Source of the DNA: VAZQ01 sp963817015
Lineage (GTDB): Bacteria; Pseudomonadota; Alphaproteobacteria; Rhizobiales; Xanthobacteraceae
NCBI GenBank assembly: GCA_963817015.1
Contig: CAWFMV010000010.1
Coordinates: 496,001 to 560,000 of the forward strand
DNA: 64,000 bases
Reading direction: 5' to 3'
The notes beneath the pieces are model-generated. The model was not told where the DNA came from. It did not search any database and was given only the letters and a program-made list of their open reading frames with translations. Below, piece by piece: positions 1-9,213 of the stretch; position 1 is the first letter of the stretch, and every line of letters starts with the position of its first letter. A program made the translations under genes and the position numbers.

Positions 1-117
1 CGTTGCGCGAAAATCTTGGACTGGGCCGACCGGCGGATCTATCAAAACGCGAGCACGTGCATTCATCGAGCCTTGCATAAGGATCGTCGGGTCGACCGGG
101 TGAGCGGCTCGGCGTGA
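1..117 (+). other. Open frame running in from the left edge (possible 3' end of a gene)
   Basis: Frame 1 is open from the first base to a TGA and encodes 38 residues beginning RCAKILDWADRR. No family is recognised and no start is visible. It may be the C-terminus of a gene outside the window, or chance. It converges on the decaheme cytochrome gene; the 76 bases between them show no clear terminator. Confidence 0.2.
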
Positions 118-193
118 CCGCCTCGCATGGGGTGATGCCTGAACCACCAATCGCAATGTCATTGCGCTTGCTTTAGAGCGATGACATCAAACG

Positions 194-2746
194 CTATTCG
201 GTTGGGATTTTCGTGTTTATGATTGGCGTGACTACGCCATCCACATGATATTTGTGGCACAGCAGACAGTCTTGGCGCGCCATGCTGCTGGTGTGACAGC
301 TTTGGCAGAGATCCTTTTTCACCGCGCCAAAATTGGACACGAAATTTTGCGGATTGCCCTGCTCGTAGCTCTTCAGATAGGGGCGGCCTTTTTCGAGGTT
401 ATGGCAGGTCAGACAACCGCGATTCTCCAGGATGCCGAAATGCGGCCCGTGGACGAAATTCGTGAAGCGTCCCTGTTTGTTCGCGACCGAAGGCGGAGAG
501 AAATTAACAAAGCGCCCCTTGCCCCGGATATCATCGACGCTGTGACATTTCGTGCATGAGCCCTGCGTGTCCTTGTCGATGAGGAGATCGAAGACGGCCG
601 CCGCCGGACTTTTATCGCCTTTCGGCGCCTGGGGACCGGTCAGGACGAGCCAAGAAAAAATGAATTTGTCCTTGTGGCCTATGGGGCGGTAGAAAATCGC
701 GTAATCCTGCCGATACCAGCCGCCATATTCAGCCCAGTTCTCCGAATCCACATCGCTTTCGATGCTGGGCATGGTCGCAGCCCTCACTTGGGGTGAGGCC
801 GCCGGGGCGTCGGCTGACTCATTTGCGTCCACCTTGGAGGCGGCATCCGCCGATACGGTGCTATCGGGCCTCGCATTTGCGGTATCGGCCTTTCGGACCG
901 CTCGTTCAGGCTGCGCTGCTCGTTCAGGCTGGGCTGGCCGGGCTGCTCGTTCAGGCTGGGCAGCTTTCGGAGCGCCCTTGCTAGGAGCTGCGATCCCGCG
1001 AAGCTCTTCCTCCGTGGGGTTGAGCAGATCGTCGGTCTGGTCCGCCGCCTTCGCCCGAGGCTGATCGTCGGCGGTGAGCGTTCTACTGGCTGGCTTGGCG
1101 CTTGCGGTATCGGCTTTTCGGGCCGCTCGCTCAGGCTGCGCTGCTCGTTCAGGAGGGGCTGTTCGTTCAGGCTGTGCCGCTCGTTCAGGCTGGGCTGCTT
1201 TCTGGGCGCCTTTGACAGGAGCCGCGGTCCCGCGAAGCTCTTCTTCCGTGGGGTTGAGCAGATCGTCGGTCTGGTCCGCCGCCTTCGCCCGAGGCTGTTC
1301 GTCGGCTTTTCGGGGCGTTGGTTCAGGCTGAGCTGCTGCAGGCTGGGCTGCTGCAGATTTGGCTGCGACTGCACCGGGCGCGCTCCTGGTCGGCGCACTC
1401 TTGATTGGAGTCTGCTGATTTTCCCCCGCAAGCTGGTAGGTATTGGCTCGGCTGGCCGTCTTGCTCTCGCCGGCCAATCTCGATTCCATTTCCGTGCCGA
1501 GATTGGGTAGCCACTGCTGCTGCGCACTGATGACCACATCGCGCGGGATGCTCGCGGTCAGATCGGCAATGAGATTCGCACTCAGCTTCTCCTTGCCGCC
1601 AATATTGAGGTCGGCCAGCACGTCTGACGCTTTTTCCTTGATCAGCGCATAGAACAGCCGCTTGATCTCCCAGACCAGATTTGTGACCGCCCTGATCTGG
1701 TTGTTGTTTGCACGACTCAGATCCTGGAGGTCCAGGCCGTCCACGGTTTTGATCAGAGCACGGCCCCGCTCATTCCGGCCGATCATGACCTTCATGAACG
1801 GTGTAAGCCCGACCTCGGACGCGTCCGGCCATTCGCCGATCGAGGCCTTCTTCTTATTCAGCGTTTGTAAGTCGAGGCCAGGCAGGGTCAGGAAGGCAAT
1901 GCCTTTCGGGCCGCTGACCCGCTCCTTGCCGATGATCTGGTCGAGATGGCAGGCGGTGCAGGTCTGCTCGAACGGCGCCACGGCCATGACTCGCTTGTCT
2001 TCGCGGCTGTTGTGACAAGTCGAGCAGGTGGCGGGAATGCGCTTTGTCGGATCTTTCTTCGCCATTTCCGGGAAGTGCTTGCCGAAATGGCCGGCATGGT
2101 CGTAGATGATCCGTGTGCGCCGCTTGAACGGGTAGTCCTCGAATTCCGGGTGATGGCCGTCGAAGCTGTCGAACTTCACCACGTGGCAGGAGCGGCATTG
2201 CTCGTTGGAGATCTTGTTCAGCTTGAAATTGACGCCCTGATGCTCCTGATGGCAGGTCGCGCAGTAGAGACCGTGTGCGACCTTGTCGTCGGTCGGGAAG
2301 GCGATGCTCTGCGCGCGCGCCGATTGTGGCACGGGCGTCTCCGCGGCAACTTTGGTCAGCCGCTTGGTGCTCTGCTCCAGCACCTCGGCTGAAACGCTGT
2401 GCGCATTGAAGGCCGTGTTGGGCATTTTGTGACAAGTAAGACAAGCTTTGCTGTCGGCGAGCGGATCGCCGGCGACGAGGCCGTGAGTCCAGCTCAACTT
2501 GCCGCTGCCACTCTTGGTGTGGCAGGCGCTGCAATTCTCGATCGTCCCGTGAGCGCTCGCCAGCGGACCCGGCATCAAGAACTGCAGGAACTGCGTATCC
2601 TTGGAGAGAAAGAAGACCAAGTCCAGGCAGACGAAGGTCACGATCGCCACCAGCACCGCCAGACGGTCCCGCCGCAAGCCGGGGGGCGGCTGATTCTCGG
2701 CCTTTGGCCGCCGAGCCGATCTTGTCCGTACCGGTCGCCGCATCAC
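194..2746 (-). CDS. Membrane-anchored decaheme c-type cytochrome with long repeat linker
   Basis: Likely periplasmic electron carrier. The 850-residue product has a basic N-terminus, one membrane anchor at about residues 28-47 and ten CxxCH heme motifs in two groups. Six start at C72, C102, C162, C184, C241 and C263; four start at C731, C778, C814 and C827. Between them lie a helical segment (about 280-410) and a Pro/Ala/Glu/Arg-rich linker (about 430-690) with two 78-residue repeats full of QPERA units. Its ATG overlaps the stop of the upstream cytochrome b gene (ATGA), so the two are probably co-translated. The first half resembles cytochrome c3/c7-like multiheme proteins. I know no characterised protein with this two-block layout. 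Electron donor and acceptor are inferred only from neighbours. Confidence 0.85.
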   Translation of the reverse strand: MMRRPVRTRSARRPKAENQPPPGLRRDRLAVLVAIVTFVCLDLVFFLSKDTQFLQFLMPGPLASAHGTIENCSACHTKSGSGKLSWTHGLVAGDPLADSKACLTCHKMPNTAFNAHSVSAEVLEQSTKRLTKVAAETPVPQSARAQSIAFPTDDKVAHGLYCATCHQEHQGVNFKLNKISNEQCRSCHVVKFDSFDGHHPEFEDYPFKRRTRIIYDHAGHFGKHFPEMAKKDPTKRIPATCSTCHNSREDKRVMAVAPFEQTCTACHLDQIIGKERVSGPKGIAFLTLPGLDLQTLNKKKASIGEWPDASEVGLTPFMKVMIGRNERGRALIKTVDGLDLQDLSRANNNQIRAVTNLVWEIKRLFYALIKEKASDVLADLNIGGKEKLSANLIADLTASIPRDVVISAQQQWLPNLGTEMESRLAGESKTASRANTYQLAGENQQTPIKSAPTRSAPGAVAAKSAAAQPAAAQPEPTPRKADEQPRAKAADQTDDLLNPTEEELRGTAAPVKGAQKAAQPERAAQPERTAPPERAAQPERAARKADTASAKPASRTLTADDQPRAKAADQTDDLLNPTEEELRGIAAPSKGAPKAAQPERAARPAQPERAAQPERAVRKADTANARPDSTVSADAASKVDANESADAPAASPQVRAATMPSIESDVDSENWAEYGGWYRQDYAIFYRPIGHKDKFIFSWLVLTGPQAPKGDKSPAAAVFDLLIDKDTQGSCTKCHSVDDIRGKGRFVNFSPPSVANKQGRFTNFVHGPHFGILENRGCLTCHNLEKGRPYLKSYEQGNPQNFVSNFGAVKKDLCQSCHTSSMARQDCLLCHKYHVDGVVTPIINTKIPTE
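838..1305. repeat. Two tandem 234-bp units inside the decaheme cytochrome gene
   Basis: Two in-frame copies of a 234-bp unit (838-1071 and 1072-1305) encode the 78-residue linker repeats. Each begins near D(E/D)QPRAKAADQTDDLL and ends with short QPERA repeats. The blocks with core aagctcttc at 1001 and 1235 are almost identical over about 65 bases. The shorter QPERA array is a minisatellite that could change length without breaking the frame. Confidence 0.85.
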
Positions 2747-3645
2747 CAGGGCCCCGATGAAAAGGCGTAGACGACGAGGACATGCAGCACCGCCAGGACG
2801 ATCAGCGCATAGGTGACGGGCACATGCACGAACAGCCAGCCCTTGGTGAGTCCGAGATAGACACGCGCGAAATCAAGCCCGTCCTTCTCGACCACCAGGT
2901 CCTTGATGGCGGAAAGCTTATGCTGGCTTGGCTTGTCGACATAGGGTGACAGGTTGTCGATCTCATCCGTCAGCCGCTTCAGCGGGCGCCGCGAGCCGAT
3001 GAGATGGGCGGCGAAATTGCGCTGCCCCTCGAAGAAATCCCGCAAGTGGTTGGTGTAGAGATCCATGATCCAGGCGTCATAGGGCGTCGCCGGTAAGGGG
3101 ATCGCAGCGGCGCCCAGATCGATCTTGGCGACGACGTAGACATCCCGCGCCAGCTCGGCGCGGCGAGTGGGGATGCGATCATAGGCGATGCGCTCGTCGA
3201 TCGCGTGCTTGGCCTTGAGCGACCAGGCGAGATAGGTGCCAAAAATGCCGCTCAGCGTCACCACCACGAAGCCCGACCAGAGCGCCCATTCGAAGCCGGT
3301 GTCCGGCAGAGAGAAATCCGAATGCGAGATGAAGGCGGCAATCAGCAGATAGCCGACAAAAATATGGAACTTCCGCCAGCGCACGGCGGATTTCGGCGAC
3401 AGGCTCGCCGTTTTGATGGCGATGTGGAAAAAGACCTGCAAGCTCATGCCGCCGGCCAGCACCCAGCCGTCGAGATAGCGCGGATCGCGGAGCCCGTTGC
3501 CATAGATCCAGACGAGCCAGAACAGACCGCCGGAAATCGCCGCGATCAGAAGGCCCCTGACTGACTGGCTGGTGAGATATCTCGCCGAGCCCCAAACGCG
3601 TCCGCCGATCGAGGCGTCAAACGTGCGCCGCCCCGCCGATATCAC
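2743..3645 (-). CDS. Cytochrome b-like integral membrane protein
   Basis: The 300-residue product has about five predicted membrane helices (about 31-48, 62-78, 95-110, 119-142, 272-295) and a soluble loop of about 120 residues before the last. Histidines occur at H74, H94, H108, H274 and H288. H94/H108 and H274/H288 are each 14 apart within helices, the spacing expected of b-heme ligands. It lies between a tetraheme cytochrome upstream and the decaheme cytochrome downstream, overlapping the latter by ATGA. A role moving electrons across the inner membrane, between a quinone or the reductase and the periplasmic cytochromes, is inferred. It resembles cytochrome b561/ferric-reductase-like proteins only in general form. 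Confidence 0.7.
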   Translation of the reverse strand: MISAGRRTFDASIGGRVWGSARYLTSQSVRGLLIAAISGGLFWLVWIYGNGLRDPRYLDGWVLAGGMSLQVFFHIAIKTASLSPKSAVRWRKFHIFVGYLLIAAFISHSDFSLPDTGFEWALWSGFVVVTLSGIFGTYLAWSLKAKHAIDERIAYDRIPTRRAELARDVYVVAKIDLGAAAIPLPATPYDAWIMDLYTNHLRDFFEGQRNFAAHLIGSRRPLKRLTDEIDNLSPYVDKPSQHKLSAIKDLVVEKDGLDFARVYLGLTKGWLFVHVPVTYALIVLAVLHVLVVYAFSSGPW

Positions 3646-3729
3646 GGCCGCTCCCCAAGATCACCCATCGCGGTACTTCTTTCCCCATCAAGCCCCATTC
3701 AGGCTGTTGTCATTGTCAGTCGGCCCGGA

Positions 3730-4750
3730 TCAATTGACCGAGCCAGCTTCCCTCGCCTTGCCCTTGAACTTGTCCGGTCCAGGAATCAGGCTGTCGAGCC
3801 CAGCCATCGTGCTGCCGTCATACTTCTCGGTGATGCTCACGATCAGCTTGGAGACGCCGTCAGCGGCAGCCGTCAGGAAGGATTCATTGTTCAGCTTCAG
3901 CCCGGCCGAATAAGCATACTCTACCATCTTCGCGATTTCCGGCACATTCGGCGCCGCTTTCGCTGCGGCGGCGAGCTGCTTGCGCGCCCGGTCGACACGC
4001 TTAGCCATTTCGAAGGCGTAACGACTTCTCGCCGTCGCACGGCTGACCGAGCGGATCCCGGTCTCGAGCTCGACGCCGAGGCCGACGAGATAAAGCATTC
4101 GCTTCTGCGCCGCGTTAGCCAGCACGTTTTCCTTGCCCTTGGAGTGCCAGGTATTGTGCCGCACCTCGCCCTGCGACCACGACACCAGCTCGAAGGCGCT
4201 GCCGGCAGTGTGACCGCCTTTATTCACGAGGTCCTCTTGCGGCACGACATGGCAGCTGAGGCAGTTCTTCGCCAGCTGATAGAGCGAGGACGGCCTGATC
4301 ATCCCCTTGGAATCGGCGAGCTTCCAGCGCGCCTCCTTCTCGGCCTTGCTTTCGGTCTTCTCGGTCTTGCCGCTGAACCCACTGTGAACCTTGATCCAGT
4401 CCTCACCGGCGCTGTGGCAGAGACTTGCAGGAGATGCCGGCAATCGGCTGCTTTTTCTTTTCCTTCTCCTGCACTGTGTAATGGCAGGTCAGGCACAAAC
4501 TCTCCGATCTGATGCGCTGAACGCCCATTTTTTCCGCGATTTCGTTCCCTTCCTTCTTACGCGGCATCTCGCGAAAGGTCTTGAAATGATGCGACTCCTT
4601 CCAGGCCTCGACCTCCTGCTTGTGACATTCGGCACAGGCATTCGGACCGACGACCTTGGCCGGATCGGACGCAACTGTGCCGACCGCGGCAAAGCCGAAG
4701 ATCATCAGCAAGCCGCAGAAGCGAAGCACGGAAGACTGGCGTGGGGCCAT
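3730..4750 (-). pseudogene. Tetraheme cytochrome c554-like protein, frameshifted
   Basis: Secreted multiheme cytochrome of the c554 type, split by one frameshift. The first part has a signal peptide (about residues 1-28) and heme motifs CAECH (C39) and CLTCH (C86). The second has CLSCH and a helical C-terminus. The missing heme motif CKSCH is restored by removing one base near 4421: the upstream frame reads GISCKS and the downstream frame continues CHSAGEDW. No other stop interrupts the combined frame of about 339 residues. The break falls inside a heme motif, so the gene is dead if the base is real. A sequencing insertion is more likely, because both halves stay well conserved. Confidence 0.7.
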
Positions 4751-4784
4751 GGAGCCGAACCCGATCGACCGAACGCTATGGGCT

Positions 4785-5967
4785 CTAATAGCGATAATGA
4801 CTTCTCATCCTTGCTTCAGCCATCCTGTCCCTTGCTTCAGCGATCCTATACGCCGGTATCGGCTGTTCCCGCCGGTTGCGAGGGCGATCGAGAGCGAGCT
4901 GGCCCATCTGCCGCGCGCTGGGCACAACCCGCTTGGTATGCACAGCGAGCTGCCGCTTGGCAGGCACGACGAGCCATCCCATGGCGCGGCTCAGAACGCT
5001 TTCTTCGACCGGGTCGTCGATGGTCGGCACGAACGGATCCGCATAGCAGACCGCGCCGGCTTGCGCCGCGATCGATTTGATCGAGTCGACCAAACCCGGC
5101 GCCCCGCAGGCGTAGAGCACATCGGTCGGCTCCAGGCGCGGCAGATAGTCGGTCGGCCGGCCCGGCCTCACCGCCTTACTCAATGACTGCGGCGTACTGC
5201 AAACAGGCACGACGAGAACATTGGGGAAGCGGGCCAGCTGCACGAGAGCCGGAATCATATAGAGCGAACTCGATGCCGCGGCCGCCAGCGATGATCATCA
5301 TCATGCGCTCCGGGTTCTCGCGCAGCGCAGCGACGGCGATCGAATAGATCGGCGCAAAGCCGGTGTTGGTGGCGACGAGAATCAGCCGGCTGCTGCCTAG
5401 ATTGGGTCGGAAATGCGCCGAGCCATGGGGCCCGGTCAGTTCCACCCGATGGCCCGGCTTGATGCGCTTGCCGAGCGATGCGGAGACACGCCCATGCTTC
5501 ACGCGCCGGACATGGAACCAGACCAAGCGGCTGTTCGGATTGCCGCGCAACGGATGCGTGATGCTGAAGGGACGGCTCGGATAGCCGCTGAAGCGCACCT
5601 GCGCATATTGTCCCGCATGATAGGGCAGCGCGCGGTTCGTCTTGATGCCAACTTCCATGACGTCGGGCGACAGGGGGCGCAATGAGGTCACCACGCCTTC
5701 GACGGTGCGAACACCCGACGACTGGTCCTTCTCGAGCACCGCATCGCCGACGATCCGGCACTGACAGGCATGAACGACGCCCGCCTCCGAGCCTTCGCCA
5801 CCACGCACTTCGCCCGATACCAGCCGCACGCAGCAGGTACCGCAGTGGCCGGCGCGGCAGTCATAGGGCAGATCGATGCCGTTGTTCAGAGCAGCGTCCA
5901 GCAGCAACTCGCCGCGGTGCGCCACAAAGCTTTGGCCGTTGATGGTGATTTCGTGACTTCTTGCCAT
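4785..5967 (-). pseudogene. 2Fe-2S ferredoxin/FAD/NAD(P) reductase, frameshifted
   Basis: Cytoplasmic electron-transfer flavoprotein. Residues 1-80 form a plant-type ferredoxin domain with C37, C42, C45 and C68. An FAD domain with RPFSIT and an NAD(P) domain with ATNTGFAP follow. The frame breaks near 5270, between IIAGGRG and LYMIPALVQLARFP; removing one G reconnects them. The restored product of about 393 residues resembles reductase components of ring-hydroxylating oxygenases and has an extra tail of about 60 residues. As first gene of the minus arm, it could feed NAD(P)H electrons to the cytochromes or take electrons from them. That link is inference; no oxygenase gene is present. Confidence 0.7.
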
Positions 5968-6699
5968 TATCTAATCCGTCCCATTCCGGAAAGCTTCCGG
6001 TTCCCCATTTGCGGCTGGTGCGGGTGGCCGACTTCGCTGCGCTTCCTGGGATGCTCAGCAAACTCAGCAAATCAAGCGTTCTGGACTGAACACCCACCCT
6101 CATCATTCGGCACTAGCCGAACAGCCGCGCGCTTTGAGCTCCTACGAACTCAAGATTGAGAAGATTATGGGGCAATCACCGAGTCCCCGCGGTGTCCCCC
6201 GATCACCTCCCCGTCATTCGTCAAGTCATCACACGAATGGGGGACAAAGTTTGACGATTGCAGGGAATCTTTCCAGCGACAATGTTCGTTCTGCACCCAA
6301 TCGGGGCGATCCCGTACCGCCTGAATGCGCCAGGATCGTTCGGCTCTTCGCGCACACTATTGTGTGCTTCATTGTGCGCTTCGCTCGACCAACCGAACCA
6401 CCTTAGCTGGCGTTCGAGAAGCGCAACGCCCGCCGGTTCCGGACTTCCATCAACACCCAACAACCACAAACGCGGCTCGCGCTCACCCATGCGACACCAA
6501 GACGCCGTGCTCTTCGTTTTCCGCTTCGTCTCCTATTTCGTCTCTTATTCCGTCCTCCATCGACGCATTGATGGTAAGCGCACTTCTCTTTGACTCCTGC
6601 ATGTCGCGCTTCGCGCATGATCTGATCAAACTGATGTCCCATTCTGATGAAAACTAAGAGGACGGCGTGCGTTGGGGTTCCGCGCCGAGGGGGTGATGT
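5968..6699. other. Divergent intergenic region between the two cytochrome arms
   Basis: About 730 bases with no supportable gene. Both arms start from here, so the promoters should lie here. I found no convincing FNR/FixK box or sigma-54 site. Open frames in this stretch lack good ribosome sites and recognisable domains. The base composition is less regular than in the flanking genes. Confidence 0.4.
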
Positions 6700-7146
6700 A
6701 TGAGTGAGTGCGTTGCGCGGCGAGCAGCCGCAATTGGTTCTTTGATACTTCCTGCCGTCGCACCAGCGGTAGCACACCATCGCGGAAGCGGCGGCAAAAC
6801 GGGAAGCGGCGAACCGATCAATATCATCTCGCCCGAAGGCAAGATCGCAGCAGCGGTTCGATACGAGTTCATCGGACTAGGTCAGCTTGACGGCGCCGCC
6901 TTGCTCGCTACCGCTGAGCAAGGCAGGCATACGATCCGTTCGGTGGAGAGCGTCTCGCTCGCGGCGGCCTACAGCATCACCAATGACTTCATGGTCGCGA
7001 TCCGCATCCCCCACATGCGGCGCTCCGACCTTCGTGAGGCGACGGAAGAGCACTGCGGCCGGCCACGTCCTAACGATGACGTGGTGGTCGGCGATGCGCG
7101 CCTTGCCAACGGATCCCGCACGGCGGTCGCGCGTCGTTTCGCGTGA
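6700..7146 (+). pseudogene. Truncated outer-membrane transporter-like (MetA-type) protein
   Basis: The 148-residue product starts with a signal peptide-like segment ending VAPAVAHHRG. It continues with beta-strand-rich sequence (INIISPEGKIAAAVRYEF, YSITNDFMVAIRIPHMRR) of the kind seen at the start of outer-membrane proteins related to the phenol-degradation MetA family. Those proteins are usually more than 300 residues; this one stops after the second or third strand, 48 bases before the pentaheme cytochrome. It looks like the 5' remnant of a barrel gene whose rest was deleted. A small intact protein is possible but less likely. Confidence 0.4.
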
Positions 7147-7194
7147 CCGACATCGATCGAAACGCCGCCCTGAAATCAATGTGGGGAGAGAACA

Positions 7195-9113
7195 ATGCGT
7201 AATGCGATGCTTTACTGCGCTTTGCAAGCGCCCTTCTGAGTCACACAGCATTCGTCAGCCAAAATGCTGTCGCCGCGTCCAGCGAGGTTGAGCAGACCAA
7301 GAACGAAGAAGCACAGCCCAGATTGAGACTCGCCCAGAATACAAAAGCGGCCAAGAAGACCGATACCGAGGCAAACGTGTCCGAGGGAGCAGAAGCGGCC
7401 GCCAAGGGCGAGATATCCATACTCTCAGCAGCAGCAAGAGCCGTGAAGGGCAAAGAAGCGCCCATCCCCGTGATCGACGAGGAGACTCTCTCTCTCTATC
7501 CCACCGCTGCGCAATGTGGCGAATGCCATAAGCAAATCTACGAGGAATGGTCCTCGTCGCAGCATGCCTATGCGTCGATCTCGCCAATGTTCCACGCGTT
7601 CGAGCAGAAGTTTCAGCACTTGACCCAAGGCACGGTCGGCACCTTCTGCGTGCGCTGCCACCAGCAGGTCGGCACCCAGCTCGGCGAGAGTCGCGAAACG
7701 CCGCTTTGGAAGATGAGTCAGATCTCGCGCGAGGGCGTGAGCTGCATCACCTGCCACCGGGTCCAGGAGCAGTACGGCAAGGTCAACGGCGAGCGCCGGG
7801 TCGAGCCGGGCAAGATCTACGACCCGGTCTTCGGCAGCGGCGAAAAGAGCGTCATCAAAGACATCCTCGCCAACAAGGACACCTACTCCGTCAAGACGAG
7901 CAAGGACGGGCGGGGTACGGACATGCACAACGGCATGATGACGAACCCACAGATCACCAAGTCGGAGTTCTGCGTCAGCTGCCACCAGGTTGCCGTCAAC
8001 CTGGGCATCAAGCTGGAGATCGTGTGGGATCAGTATCGCGACAGCCCGGCAATGAAAGCCGGCGTCACCTGCCAGGACTGCCACATGGGCAAGGTCCCCG
8101 GAAAACCCGACGGCTATTCGACCGCACCCTCCGCCGTGGTCGGCGGCAAGGAAATCAACCCGGGACGCAAGCACGCCAATCACCGCTTCATCGGCCCGGG
8201 CTATTCGATCGCCCACCCCGGCGTCTTCCCTCACAACCAGAAGGCCCAGGCCTTCACCATGAAGGAATGGCTGGAGTTCGACTGGCGCGCCGGCTGGGGC
8301 ACCAACGACTTCGAAGACAAGGTCGCTCGCGGCAAGGTCAAGGTCGACTTTCCCAAGCGCTGGGCCGATGGGCTCGACCGTGAAGATGCCCGGCAGATCC
8401 TCGAGGAGAATTTCAAGAAGCTCGACGAGCGGTACGAGCTCAGGAAGCAGGTCATGGAGAACGGCACCAAGGTGGACGGTCCCTTCTTCGAGGGCGACCC
8501 GAGGGTCGGCAGGACTTTGGCGTTCTCCTACAAGATCAAGAACCTCAATACGGGGCACAATCTGCCGTCCGGCTCCCTGGGTGCGCAGCCGCAGCTTTGG
8601 GTGAACGTCGCCCTCATCGATCCCGACGGCAAGAACATCTGGGAGTCGGGCTACGTCGACAGCAACGGCGACATGGCCGACCTGCACAGCCTGGATGTCG
8701 CGGCCGGCACGATCAAGACGGACCAGCAGCTGGTGAATTTGCAGACCAAGTTCCTGACCACCAACGTCAAGGGCACGGACCGCGAGATGTACCTGCCGGT
8801 GAACTTCGACGTCGACCCGCTGCCGTTTCTGCGTCCGCCGCAGATCCCGACCACCGTTCTCAACCATCCGCCGTTCGTGCGCTTGGAGAACCACTCGCTG
8901 ACGCCACTGGGTGAGAAGCAGGCCAAGTACGAAGTGCCGGCTAACCTGATCAAGAAGCCCGGCAAGTACCGCCTCGCCTTCCGCATGCGGAACCGTGCCG
9001 AGCCGATCTACTTCATGCGCTTCGTCGGTGCCACAAGCGAAATGGAACGGCGTATGAACGAGCGGATGTTGAGCTTCCATGTCCGCACGGTGGACCTCGA
9101 GGTGAAACCCTAG
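7195..9113 (+). CDS. Periplasmic pentaheme c-type cytochrome
   Basis: Multiheme cytochrome with five CxxCH motifs (CGECH, CVRCH, CITCH, CVSCH, CQDCH) in the first half and a beta-rich, Ig-like second half. The longest open frame begins only at a TTG at 7323. The same frame upstream encodes a good signal peptide (LLRFASALLSHTAFVSQNAVAA), but the ATG at 7195 (MRNAML) is in another frame, so one base appears to be missing near 7210. I place the start at 7195. The protein resembles c554-like cytochromes and lies 100 bases upstream of an outer-membrane barrel. That suggests it passes electrons to or from the outer membrane. Confidence 0.75.
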
Positions 9114-9141
9114 AACCGGGAAGCCGAGGGTTTCGGATTGG

Positions 9142-9175
9142 GGCCGGCGCAAGGGGGTCCAAAGAAGCGCCGGCC
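9142..9175 (+). terminator. Hairpin between cytochrome and barrel genes
   Basis: Perfect 9-bp inverted repeat (ggccggcgc / gcgccggcc) with a 16-base loop, 29 bases after the cytochrome stop. There is no T-run, so it may attenuate or stabilise mRNA rather than terminate. It could set the cytochrome-to-barrel expression ratio. Confidence 0.35.
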
Positions 9176-9213
9176 TACACCGCAGGTCTGAGCTACGATG
9201 GGGGAGCGTACAC

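Noticed and set aside
784..1539. Long overlapping open frame inside the decaheme cytochrome gene
   Set aside because: It is a by-product of the high-GC repeat in another frame, with Leu/Asn/Glu/Arg runs and no domain; the heme-bearing frame explains the region.
5255..5285. Programmed ribosomal frameshifting in the reductase gene
   Set aside because: No slippery heptamer or downstream pseudoknot is visible; many similar breaks in unrelated genes favour sequence error.
6600..6660. FNR/FixK-like TGATCAAACTGATG
   Set aside because: Only one half-site fits TTGAT and spacing is wrong for TTGAT-N4-ATCAA.
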